Shown in pieces: positions 54,367 through 62,754 of a DNA stretch of 64,000 bases; position 1 is the first letter of the stretch; the number at the start of each line of letters is the position of its first letter. Source of the DNA: Sphingobium amiense (GTDB taxonomy: Bacteria; Pseudomonadota; Alphaproteobacteria; Sphingomonadales; Sphingomonadaceae); the NCBI RefSeq assembly GCF_003967075.1, contig NZ_AP018664.1, forward strand, positions 930,001 to 994,000, written 5' to 3'. The notes below the pieces were generated by a model. The model worked only from the letters and a program-made list of their open reading frames with translations, ran no database searches and was not told where the DNA came from. The translations under genes and the position numbers were made by a program.

Positions 54367-55092
54367 ATGGCAGCGATTGTCTTCTTCCCGGACCGTGGCA
54401 CTCTGGACCCTTGCGCGCCACGGACTTCCAGTCACGCCCCTTCACTGGAGCGCGGGCGGTTGCACGAGGTTCATTGCGCCGGGGAGGACCGGGCGACGGC
54501 GCTCGCCTTTGCACTGGCGATGGCGGATCGCGGCGATGGGGAAGCGGTCTTCCTGCTTCGGGCGAGAGAGCGGCAGCGCAATGCATCGGTGATTTCAGGC
54601 GACGCGCTGGCGCTGCTGGGGGTCGATCCCCGGCTATTGACGATCGTGGAGACCGGCGGCGCGGTCGACATGCTGCGCGCGGGGCTGGACGCGGCGCGCT
54701 GTCCGGGCGTGGCGACGATCGTCATCGAAAGCGAAGGCCGCTTTGCCGATTATGACCTGACCGCCAGCCGCAGGCTGGTCCTTGCCGCCGAGGCATCCCG
54801 CACGGGGATCGTGATCCTGCGCTGCGATGCGGAGCCGCGGTCGAGCGGTGCGCATACGCGCTGGTCGGTCGCCAGTGCGCCTTCGGTCCCGATGGAAGCG
54901 GATGCGCCGGGTCCGCCATCCCTCGACGCGCACCTGCTTCGCCTGCGCGGCGGGGCGGCTGGCGGACGCTGGCGATTGATATGGGACGGGCAAGATGGAC
55001 GGTTTAGAGATGCAGCCCGGCCAGAGGCGGTGCCTGGCGCTGTGGTTTCCTTTCCTCCCCTGCGAAAGGGCGCAGCGGGAGCAGGCGAATGA
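54367..55092 (+). CDS. imuA: ImuA, translesion mutagenesis accessory protein
   Basis: A 241-residue RecA-fold-like protein without a Walker A motif, the first member of the ImuA-ImuB-DnaE2 mutasome. Traits: SLERGRLHEVHCAGEDRATALAFALAMADRGDGEAVFLLRA over about 26-66, then DRRLLTIVETGG-like and AARCPGVATIVIESEGR blocks. ImuA inhibits RecA or supports ImuB in characterised systems. ATG 54367 is downstream of the LexA box. Its last 98 bases overlap imuB in another frame. Confidence 0.85.
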   Translation: MAAIVFFPDRGTLDPCAPRTSSHAPSLERGRLHEVHCAGEDRATALAFALAMADRGDGEAVFLLRARERQRNASVISGDALALLGVDPRLLTIVETGGAVDMLRAGLDAARCPGVATIVIESEGRFADYDLTASRRLVLAAEASRTGIVILRCDAEPRSSGAHTRWSVASAPSVPMEADAPGPPSLDAHLLRLRGGAAGGRWRLIWDGQDGRFRDAARPEAVPGAVVSFPPLRKGAAGAGE

Positions 55093-56533
55093 AGCGGGCG
55101 ACGCTCCCCCGTTCGCGCTCGTCGCGCGGGTCGGCAATGCACTGCGTCTTGCGTCCCTCGACCGCGTGGCATCGCAGATCGGCCTTGTCGCGGGCATGAC
55201 GCTGGCGGATGCGCGGGCGCGCTGCCCCGATCTCGTCACCCGGCCCGCCGATCCTCAGGCCGATGAGGAGGAACTGCACCGGCTGCTGGAGCGGATGCGG
55301 CGGTTCACGCCGATGGTGAGCATCGACCCGCCCGATGGCCTCATCCTCGACATCAGCGGGTGCGCGCATCTGTTCGGCGGAGAAACGGGCCTGATCGCGC
55401 AGGCGAAGGCGCGGGCGGGCTATGGCTGCCGCCATGGCCTTTCTTCCACGGCGATGGCGGCGCGGGCGCTTGCGCGGCATGGAGGCAAGGGGGAGGATGT
55501 CGCGCCGCTGCCCGTCGCGGCGCTGGACCTGGACGAAGGCGCGCTGGCGGCGCTGCGGCGGGCGGGATTGCGCACCATCGGCGATCTGGCCCGGCGGCCC
55601 CGCAGCATGATCGCCGCGCGCTTTGGCGAGCGGACCGTCCTGCGCCTGCGACAGATATTGGGGGAGGCGGCCAGCCCCATCGCGCCCGCGCGCGCCGTGG
55701 ACCCGATCCGGTGCGAAGCGCGCTTTCCCGAACCCATCGCGCGGACCGACGATGTGATGGAAGTGATCGAAGGGCTGTTGCAGGAGGCCGCGCGCCGGAT
55801 GGAGGCGCGGCACGAGGGCGGGCGGCGCTTTCATATCCTGCTGTTGCGCAGCGATGGCGCGCGACAGGAACTGGGGATCGAGACGGGACATCCGGTGCGC
55901 GATCCTGCTTCGGTCATGCGCCTGCTGCGGGAGCGGATCGACACGCTCGCCGATCCGCTCGACCCCGGTTTCGGCTTCGATGCGGTTCGCCTCGCGGTGC
56001 CGTGGACGGAGGCTCTGGTGGAGCGGCAGCGATCCTGGGACGGGGGCGCGGAAGAGGCGAGGCAGGAGGAGGTGGCGGCGCTGATCGACCGGCTGGGCGT
56101 GCGGCTGGGGCCGGAGCGGGTGCTGCGGCTGGTCCCCTGCGACCGGCACCTGCCCGAGCGGGCGCAGCGCATGGTTCCGGCTGCGCAGGCGCTTCCCTCC
56201 GCATGGCCGGAGGCGCAGGCCGATCTGCCGCGCCCGCTACTGTTCTTCGACCCGCCGCAGGGCGTTGATGTGATCGCAGGCGTTCCCGACGGCCCACCGC
56301 TGCGCTTTCGCTGGCGGGGGCGGCTGCATGAGGTGAAGCTGGCGGAAGGGCCGGAGCGCATCGCCGCGGAATGGTGGCGCAGGCGCGAAGGGCATCAGCC
56401 CGGCGGTGCGGGACGCGCGCGCGACTATTACCGGATCGAGGATAGCGACGGGCGGCGTTACTGGATGTTCCGCTATGGCCTCTATGGCGACGAAGCGCAG
56501 ATCGACTGGTATCTGCACGGCCTGTTCCCGTGA
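54995..56533 (+). CDS. imuB: ImuB, catalytically inactive Y-family polymerase homologue
   Basis: A 512-residue Y-family-fold protein that bridges DnaE2 to the beta clamp. RCLALWFPFLPCERAQ replaces the polymerase N-terminus, and the acidic catalytic residues are missing; DPPDGLILDISGCAHLFGGE is the palm block typical of ImuB. The little-finger region covers about 240-330. No clear QLxLF clamp-binding motif stands out. The start ATG 54995 lies 98 bases inside imuA; a downstream start in this frame at 55010 (MQPGQRR) is possible. Its stop overlaps the dnaE2 start. Confidence 0.88.
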   Translation: MDGLEMQPGQRRCLALWFPFLPCERAQREQANEAGDAPPFALVARVGNALRLASLDRVASQIGLVAGMTLADARARCPDLVTRPADPQADEEELHRLLERMRRFTPMVSIDPPDGLILDISGCAHLFGGETGLIAQAKARAGYGCRHGLSSTAMAARALARHGGKGEDVAPLPVAALDLDEGALAALRRAGLRTIGDLARRPRSMIAARFGERTVLRLRQILGEAASPIAPARAVDPIRCEARFPEPIARTDDVMEVIEGLLQEAARRMEARHEGGRRFHILLLRSDGARQELGIETGHPVRDPASVMRLLRERIDTLADPLDPGFGFDAVRLAVPWTEALVERQRSWDGGAEEARQEEVAALIDRLGVRLGPERVLRLVPCDRHLPERAQRMVPAAQALPSAWPEAQADLPRPLLFFDPPQGVDVIAGVPDGPPLRFRWRGRLHEVKLAEGPERIAAEWWRRREGHQPGGAGRARDYYRIEDSDGRRYWMFRYGLYGDEAQIDWYLHGLFP

Positions 56534-59500
56534 GCGCGCCGCCTTTCGCCGAAGTCGTCGCGGCCACCAATTTCAGCTTCCTGCGCGGGGCATCCCATCC
56601 CAGGGAGATGGTCAGACGGGCCGAAGAGCTGGGCATGACCGGCCTTGGCATTGCCGACCGCAACAGCGTGGCGGGCGTGGTGCGCGCGCATCAGGCGCTG
56701 AAGGACTTGCAGCCGCTGGGCGCATCACTGCGGCTGATCGTCGGGGCGCGGCTGGTGTTCGCCGACGGGACGCCGGACATCGTCGCCTATCCCACGACCC
56801 GCTTCGGCTGGGGCAGGCTGACGCGGCTGCTGACGCTGGGCAACCGGCGCGCGGTGAAGGGGGAGTGCGATATCGCGCTCGGCGATCTGCTCGATCATGC
56901 GCAGGGCATGGCGCTGATCGCGATGGATGGCGACGCGGCGCTGCTGGGCCGGTTGCGCGAAGCGACGCCGCATCTCTGGCTGGCGGCGACGATGCATCGC
57001 GCGGGGAGGGACGCGCGGATGCTGGCGCGGCGAAAGGCGCTGGCCGCTCGCTGCGCCGTGCCGCTGATCGCGACCAACGATGCGCTTTATGCGCAGGCGG
57101 ACGACCGGCCGATGCAGGATGTGCTGACCTGCATTCGTGAGGGGATGACCGTGCAGACGGCGGGGCGGCGGCTGGCCGCCAATGCCGAGCGGCATCTGAA
57201 AGCACCGCAGGAAATGGTGCGCCTGTTCGCCGCCTGCCCGGAGGCTGTCGCGGTCACACAGGACTTGCTGGGCTGCATCGGCTTCACGCTGGACCATCTT
57301 CGCTATGAATATCCGCACGAGCCGGTGCCCGAGGGATGGAAGCCGCAGGACTGGCTGGAGGAACTGGTGCGGCGGAAGGCGGCGGAGCGTTTTCCCGACG
57401 GACTGTCCGCCCGATACCGGGAGGTGCTGAAGGAAGAATTCCGGCTGATCCGGCTCAAAAACTATGCCTATTATTTCCTGACCGTCCACGACATCGTCGC
57501 CTATGCCCGCAGTCTCGACCCGCCGATCCTGTGCCAGGGGCGGGGGTCGGCGGCCAATTCGCTGGTCTGTTACCTGCTGGGCGTCACGCCGATCGACCCG
57601 GTGCGGGAGAAGCTGCTTTTCTCCCGCTTCCTGACCGAAGAGCGGGACGAGCCGCCCGACATCGACGTGGATTTCGAGCATGAGCGGCGCGAGGAGGTGA
57701 TGCAATATATTTACCGCCGTTACAGCCGCGAGCGGGCGGGCATCGCCGCGACGGTGATCCGCTATCGCCAGCGCAGCGCGGTGCGCGAAGTGGGCAAGGC
57801 GCTGGGCCTGACCGAAGATGTGACGGCGCGGCTGTCCGGCACGGTGTGGGGCTGGGGCGGGGAGGGGCTTCCCGAAAGCCGGGTGGCCGAAGCGGGCTTC
57901 GATCCCGCCAATCCCGAACTGGCGCGGCTGCGTGACATGGCGGACCGGCTGTACGAGACCCCGCGCCACCTGTCGCAGCATGTCGGCGGCTTCGTGCTGA
58001 GCGAGGGGCGGCTCGACGAACTGGTGCCGATCCACAATGCGGCGATGCCCGACCGTACCTTCATCGAATGGGACAAGGACGATCTCGACATGCTGCAACT
58101 GATGAAGGTCGACGTGCTGGCGCTCGGCATGCTGACCGCGATACGCAAGAGTTTCGACCTGATGCGCTTGCACGGGCTGGGCGACATGGATCTGGCGACC
58201 ATCCCGCAGGAAGATGCAGCCACCTACGCCATGCTTCAGAAGGGCGACAGCATCGGCACTTTTCAGGTCGAGAGCCGTGCCCAGATCGCCATGCTGCCGC
58301 GCATGAAGCCCAAAAAGCTATACGACCTCGTCATCCAGGTCGCGATCGTGCGGCCGGGACCGATTCAGGGCGGGATGGTGCATCCCTATCTGCGGCGGCG
58401 GAACGGGGAAGAGGTAGCGGAACTGCCGGGGCCGCCGTCCAATCCGTGTGAGCTTGAGGACGTGCTGGGCAAGACGATGGGCGTGCCGCTGTTTCAGGAG
58501 CAGGCGATGCGGCTGGCGATTGTCGCGGCGGAGTTCACGCCCGCGCAGGCGGACGGACTGCGCCGCGCCATGGCGACCTTTCGCCGGACGGGGCAGGTCA
58601 GCAAATATCAGACGGAGCTGATCGAAGGCATGGTGAAGCGCGGATATGAGCGCGACTTTGCCGAACGCTGCTTCAAACAGATTGAGGGGTTCGGCGAATA
58701 TGGCTTTCCCGAAAGCCATGCGCAGGCGTTCGGATGGCTCGCTTATGTGTCTTCGTGGATCAAGTGCCACTATCCGGCGGTCTTCACCTGCGCGCTGCTG
58801 AACAGTCAGCCCATGGGCTTCTATGCGCCTGCGCAACTGGTGCGCGACGCGCAGGAACATGGCGTCGAGGTGCGGCCGGTGGACGTGCAGGCAAGCGCGT
58901 GGGCCAGCAGTCTGGAGGGGGAGCGGGTGTTGCGGCTCGGCCTTGGCCGGATCGACGGATTTCGGGAGGAATGGGCGGGAAAGCTGGCCGCCGCGCGGGC
59001 GCAGGCGCCGATCCGCGACATGGAGGATCTGGCACGGCGGGCCGGGCTGCCCTCCCGCGCGCTGCACCTGCTGGCGGACGCCGATGCGCTGCGGTCGATC
59101 GGGCAGAACCGGCGGCAGGCGGGGTGGGAAGCGCGGCGGATGCCGCCCGCGCAACTACCGCTCTTCGCCGCGCAGGACTTGCCTGAACTGGGCAGGGAAG
59201 CCGATCCCGACCTGCCCGCCATGCCGCTGTCGGAGGAAGTGGCAGTTGACTATCAGACGCATCGCCTCTCGCTCAAAGGGCATCCGATGCAGTTTCTGCG
59301 CGACCGGTTCGCCCGTCACGGGGCGGTGGATTGCGCCACCGTCAACCGCGCAAAGGACGGCGCGAAGGTGCGGGTGGCGGGCGTCGTGCTGATCCGCCAG
59401 CGGCCCGGCAAGGGCAATGCGGTCTTCATCACCATCGAGGATGAGAGCGGGATCGTCAACGCGCTGCTGTGGGCGCGGGACATGGAAAAGCAGCGGCGCG

Positions 59501-59739
59501 CGGTGATGGCGTCGCGCCTCATGCTGATCGACGGGACGGTCCAGCGCAGCAAGGAGGATGTCGTGCACCTGATGGTGGACCGCGTCACCGATGCGAGTCG
59601 GGCGCTCGACTTGCTGCACGAACAGCCCATTATGCGCGGGGATGAGGTTACCCACCCGGCGCAGCCGCGCGCCATGCCTTCGCCCCGCCGCCATCCGCGC
59701 GACGTGCGCATCCTGCCCCGGTCACGCGACTTTCATTAG
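56530..59739 (+). CDS. dnaE2: Error-prone DNA polymerase DnaE2
   Basis: C-family translesion polymerase (ImuC), 1069 residues. The PHP domain begins FAEVVAATNFSFLRGASHPREMV. The palm has CQGRGSAANSLVCYLLGVTPIDP and the catalytic acidic motif PDIDVDFEHERREEV. HLSQHVGGFVLSEGRLDELVPIHNA and GFGEYGFPESHAQAFGWLAYVSSWIK are further DnaE blocks; a C-terminal OB domain contains VFITIEDESGIVNALLW. It lacks the long C-terminus of replicative DnaE1. The start is GTG 56530, overlapping the imuB stop. Last gene of the SOS cassette. Confidence 0.95.
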   Translation: MSAPPFAEVVAATNFSFLRGASHPREMVRRAEELGMTGLGIADRNSVAGVVRAHQALKDLQPLGASLRLIVGARLVFADGTPDIVAYPTTRFGWGRLTRLLTLGNRRAVKGECDIALGDLLDHAQGMALIAMDGDAALLGRLREATPHLWLAATMHRAGRDARMLARRKALAARCAVPLIATNDALYAQADDRPMQDVLTCIREGMTVQTAGRRLAANAERHLKAPQEMVRLFAACPEAVAVTQDLLGCIGFTLDHLRYEYPHEPVPEGWKPQDWLEELVRRKAAERFPDGLSARYREVLKEEFRLIRLKNYAYYFLTVHDIVAYARSLDPPILCQGRGSAANSLVCYLLGVTPIDPVREKLLFSRFLTEERDEPPDIDVDFEHERREEVMQYIYRRYSRERAGIAATVIRYRQRSAVREVGKALGLTEDVTARLSGTVWGWGGEGLPESRVAEAGFDPANPELARLRDMADRLYETPRHLSQHVGGFVLSEGRLDELVPIHNAAMPDRTFIEWDKDDLDMLQLMKVDVLALGMLTAIRKSFDLMRLHGLGDMDLATIPQEDAATYAMLQKGDSIGTFQVESRAQIAMLPRMKPKKLYDLVIQVAIVRPGPIQGGMVHPYLRRRNGEEVAELPGPPSNPCELEDVLGKTMGVPLFQEQAMRLAIVAAEFTPAQADGLRRAMATFRRTGQVSKYQTELIEGMVKRGYERDFAERCFKQIEGFGEYGFPESHAQAFGWLAYVSSWIKCHYPAVFTCALLNSQPMGFYAPAQLVRDAQEHGVEVRPVDVQASAWASSLEGERVLRLGLGRIDGFREEWAGKLAAARAQAPIRDMEDLARRAGLPSRALHLLADADALRSIGQNRRQAGWEARRMPPAQLPLFAAQDLPELGREADPDLPAMPLSEEVAVDYQTHRLSLKGHPMQFLRDRFARHGAVDCATVNRAKDGAKVRVAGVVLIRQRPGKGNAVFITIEDESGIVNALLWARDMEKQRRAVMASRLMLIDGTVQRSKEDVVHLMVDRVTDASRALDLLHEQPIMRGDEVTHPAQPRAMPSPRRHPRDVRILPRSRDFH

Positions 59740-59743
59740 AGGA

Positions 59744-60415
59744 TCAGCGCTTCGTCGCGAACCAGATGACATGGCGCGGCCCCTTGCCATTGTCGCGTGC
59801 CTTGACCGCCACTTCATCGACCAGATAGCCGCCCTGTTTGAGGCGGCGGGCGAAGGCGTCGTCCGATCCCGCCGACCAGACCGCGAGAATGCCGCCGGGT
59901 TTCAGCGCCGCCTTCGCTGCTTCCAGCCCGGCGGGGGAATAGAGACGGTCGTTGGCCGCAGCCGTCAGCCCGTCGGGACCGTTGTCGACGTCGAGCAGGA
60001 TCGCGTCATAAGCGGCGCGGGCGCGGCCGATCACCGGCACGACATCCTCGATCAGCAGATCGACGCGCGGGTCGTCGAGGCATCCGGCCATCAGGTCGGC
60101 CATCGGGCCGCGCGCCCACTCGATGATTTCCGGCACCAGTTCCGCCACCGTCACCCGCGCCGACGCATCCAGCACGCCCAGCGCCGCGCGCAGCGTGAAG
60201 CCCATGCCGTATCCGCCGACCAGCAGGTGCGGCGCCCTGCGGCCCTTCAGCCGCTCGATGGTCATGAGGGCGAGCTGCTTTTCCGACCCGCTCATCCGGC
60301 TGCTCATCAGCTCGTTGCGGTCGAGCACGATCATATGGTCGTTACCGCGCCGGTAGAGCTTCAGCTCCTGCCCGCCCGGCACCGGCGCCGAACCCAGATA
60401 TTCCCGCGGGATCAT
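59744..60415 (-). CDS. Spermidine-synthase-like methyltransferase-fold protein
   Basis: A 223-residue Rossmann-fold protein of the spermidine/spermine synthase superfamily. LLVGGYGMGFTLRAALGVLDASARVTVAELVPEIIEWARGPM (about residues 63-105) is the SAM-type nucleotide-binding region; YDAILLDVDNGPDGLT is the acidic active-site block. Without a clear aminopropyl site, a methyltransferase or true spermidine synthase cannot be told apart. ATG 60415 (MIPREYLGSAP) is chosen; the frame extends upstream antisense to the next gene. Convergent with dnaE2 (4-base gap). Confidence 0.75.
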   Translation of the reverse strand: MIPREYLGSAPVPGGQELKLYRRGNDHMIVLDRNELMSSRMSGSEKQLALMTIERLKGRRAPHLLVGGYGMGFTLRAALGVLDASARVTVAELVPEIIEWARGPMADLMAGCLDDPRVDLLIEDVVPVIGRARAAYDAILLDVDNGPDGLTAAANDRLYSPAGLEAAKAALKPGGILAVWSAGSDDAFARRLKQGGYLVDEVAVKARDNGKGPRHVIWFATKR

Positions 60416-60532
60416 GATCGCGTCCTTCTTGTCCTTACACGTCCGGGCGCATGGCAGCTTGGCTTCCGCGACGCAAATGCTACAGGCGGCGGGCACCATC
60501 GCTTTCCGTCCTTGCAGGCAGCTTCCCTTTTC

Positions 60533-60991
60533 ATGCGCTATTTCCTCGACACTGAGTTCAACGGCTTTGGCGGCGCGCTCATCAGCGTGGCGCTGGTGCC
60601 CGAGGATGGCGATCAGGAACTCTATATCTCGCTGCCGCTGCCCGACGCGGTCGAGCCGTGGGTGGCGCAGAATGTCATTCCCTATCTCCGGCTGGTGCCC
60701 GAGGGCGTCGATCACGAACTGGACCGGATCGAGGCGGCGGATATGGTCGCCGCCTATCTGGCGGGCGATCCCGATCCGGTCATCATCGCGGACTGGCCCG
60801 AAGACCTCGCCCATTTCTGCGCGCTGCTGGCGACCGGGCCGGGGCAGATGGCGGGCGTGGACTTCGGCCTGCGGCTGGAACTCATCAACGCGGCGGGGTT
60901 CAGCGCCGCCGCCAACAGCCGCGTGCCGCACAACGCCCTGCACGACGCGCGAGCGCTGCGGGACTTTTACATGGTCGACCGGGCGTCCTGA
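60533..60991 (+). CDS. DEDDh 3'-5' exoribonuclease-like protein
   Basis: A 152-residue RNase-H-fold exonuclease of the Rv2179c-like group. It opens with YFLDTEFNGFG (Asp, Glu of motif I). ADWPEDLAHF is the middle acidic motif, and HNALHDARALRDFY the final DEDDh motif with His and Asp. These fit a small 3'-5' exoribonuclease. ATG 60533 lies at the motif-I strand; no clear Shine-Dalgarno is visible. Its end overlaps the convergent membrane gene by 25 bases. Confidence 0.8.
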   Translation: MRYFLDTEFNGFGGALISVALVPEDGDQELYISLPLPDAVEPWVAQNVIPYLRLVPEGVDHELDRIEAADMVAAYLAGDPDPVIIADWPEDLAHFCALLATGPGQMAGVDFGLRLELINAAGFSAAANSRVPHNALHDARALRDFYMVDRAS

Positions 60992-62754
60992 TTTCGCCCG
61001 AAGCGGCTGCGCTCCAGCCACCAGAGCAGCGCGACCGCCATGAGCCAGCCGAGCCACCAGAGCCATGGCGGGACCGATGGCGCGGCGGCGGCTGCGGGGC
61101 GGTCCCGTTGCGACGAGGCGAGCAGGGCCGTGGCCTGGCGGTCGCGGGCTTGGCGCAGGGCAGGCAGCGCGCCGCGATCATGGACATAGGCGGCCCGCCA
61201 CGACTTGCCGTCCCGCACCCGGAACCAGCCAGCCTTTTCCGGCCAGAAGGCGGCGCAGCCGTTGACGGGCGCAAGCTGCGTGCGCCGTCCGTCCGGCCCC
61301 TCCAGCCGCGCCGGTCCCGTCAGACCGCATAGCGTGGTGCGCTCGCCTGCCCAGTGAAGGGCGGTGTCCACGATGCCGGTCGGCGCGGGCCGGGCGACGG
61401 CGGAAAGCAGGGCGCTCCACCAGTCGCCATGCAGGTCGCGCCGCCCGGTCAGTGTCAGGCCGTAGCTGTCGGTGCCGGTGAAGAGCGCCACGCGCCCCCG
61501 GCCGATGGCGCGCCACCCGGCAAGCGTCCTGCCGCCCGCATCGCGCAGGATTGGCACGACGCCCGCGCCTTCGGGCGCCAGATCGACGCGGTTGATGTCG
61601 GGCAGCGGATCGTCGGGGGAGGCGATGTCGGGTGGGCTGCCTTCGTCGCCGATGCCCTGCCGGGTTGTGGCGATGGCGGGCGGGTGGACCGGTGGCAGGG
61701 CGAGCGGAACGACGCGGTTGGTGCCGCCGAGCGCGAAGCCCAGCGCCCGCCATTGCGCGCGGGTCGCGGCGTCGAGCGGGCCGGACGCCCGCAGGATCAG
61801 GCCGAGGCCGCTCGCAGCCGCCGAAGCCAGCGCGTTTCGCGCGGCGGGCCAGCTTCTGTCATCGACGATAGCGGCGTCGAACCGCGCGAGGCTGGCCGCA
61901 TCGAGCGGAACGGGCGCATCGCCGAGCGAAATGCCACCGCCCGCCGCCATCTGCGCGACGACATCGAACCCCGCATCTTCGGCCCAGCGCCGCAGATATT
62001 TGGCTTCGGGGCCGGGCGCGCCGGAAAGGATGAGCAGGCGAGGGCGCGGCGTTTCCTCGACCCACAGGGGCACCGTTGCCTTCTCGATCACGCGTTTGCC
62101 CCGCAGGATGCGCAGGGTGAAGCGCGCGGTTCCTGCCGCGCGTGCCGTGCCCGCCAGCAGAAAGCCGCCGTCCTCGCGGACCGGCTGTGCATCGGTGACG
62201 CGGCCCGCCGGGTCGAGCAGTTCGACATCCGCGTCCGGCATTCCGGCGACCGTGCCGCCGACTTCGAACCGCGATCCGGGCGCGATGGCTGGCGGTGGAG
62301 CGAGATGAGTGAGGCCGGTCGGAAAAGCACCCGCGTTAAACTGGACCGAAAGCCCGCGCGCCTGATCCACGTCGCGGGGCTTGAGGCCGTTGCCCAGCAC
62401 ACGGATCGTCCGAACGCCGGGATAGCGGCGAAGCGCCGTGGCGAGATCCGGCGCGCGTTCCCCACCGGCGATGGAGGGCGCTTCGGGAAGGAGGATCAGC
62501 GGATCGCCGCCCGCTGACGCGAGACGGGGCGCGCCTGCCGTCGCGATCCGAAGCGACGCGGTCTGCCCGATTGAGGCAGGTGGAAACAGGGCGCAGTAAA
62601 GGAGGATGGCCGTCACCGGCTGAAGCGTCAGGAGAAGTGCGAGCCGCCACGGGTGCGCCCGCTGCGCGGCGGACCTTTGCCAGAGCAGGAGGCGTATGGC
62701 GGCGCCCAGCGTCGCCAGTGCCAGCAGCGCGGCCACGATCGTCTCGGGCTTCAT
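60967..62754 (-). CDS. Membrane-anchored protein of unknown function
   Basis: A 595-residue protein with two N-terminal TM helices (about 5-25 and 40-60) and one near the C-terminus (SVPPWLWWLGWLMAVALLWW, 562-581), so a large central part is probably periplasmic. The centre has a Rossmann-like segment (RPRLLILSGAPGPEAKYLRRWAEDAGFDV, about 235-265) and GRGRVALFTGTDSYGL. This layout recalls BatA-type operons with a GATase-like fold, but I do not recognise it firmly. Its start overlaps the upstream gene's stop (ATGA), so they form a unit. Confidence 0.55.
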   Translation of the reverse strand: MKPETIVAALLALATLGAAIRLLLWQRSAAQRAHPWRLALLLTLQPVTAILLYCALFPPASIGQTASLRIATAGAPRLASAGGDPLILLPEAPSIAGGERAPDLATALRRYPGVRTIRVLGNGLKPRDVDQARGLSVQFNAGAFPTGLTHLAPPPAIAPGSRFEVGGTVAGMPDADVELLDPAGRVTDAQPVREDGGFLLAGTARAAGTARFTLRILRGKRVIEKATVPLWVEETPRPRLLILSGAPGPEAKYLRRWAEDAGFDVVAQMAAGGGISLGDAPVPLDAASLARFDAAIVDDRSWPAARNALASAAASGLGLILRASGPLDAATRAQWRALGFALGGTNRVVPLALPPVHPPAIATTRQGIGDEGSPPDIASPDDPLPDINRVDLAPEGAGVVPILRDAGGRTLAGWRAIGRGRVALFTGTDSYGLTLTGRRDLHGDWWSALLSAVARPAPTGIVDTALHWAGERTTLCGLTGPARLEGPDGRRTQLAPVNGCAAFWPEKAGWFRVRDGKSWRAAYVHDRGALPALRQARDRQATALLASSQRDRPAAAAAPSVPPWLWWLGWLMAVALLWWLERSRFGRNQDARSTM

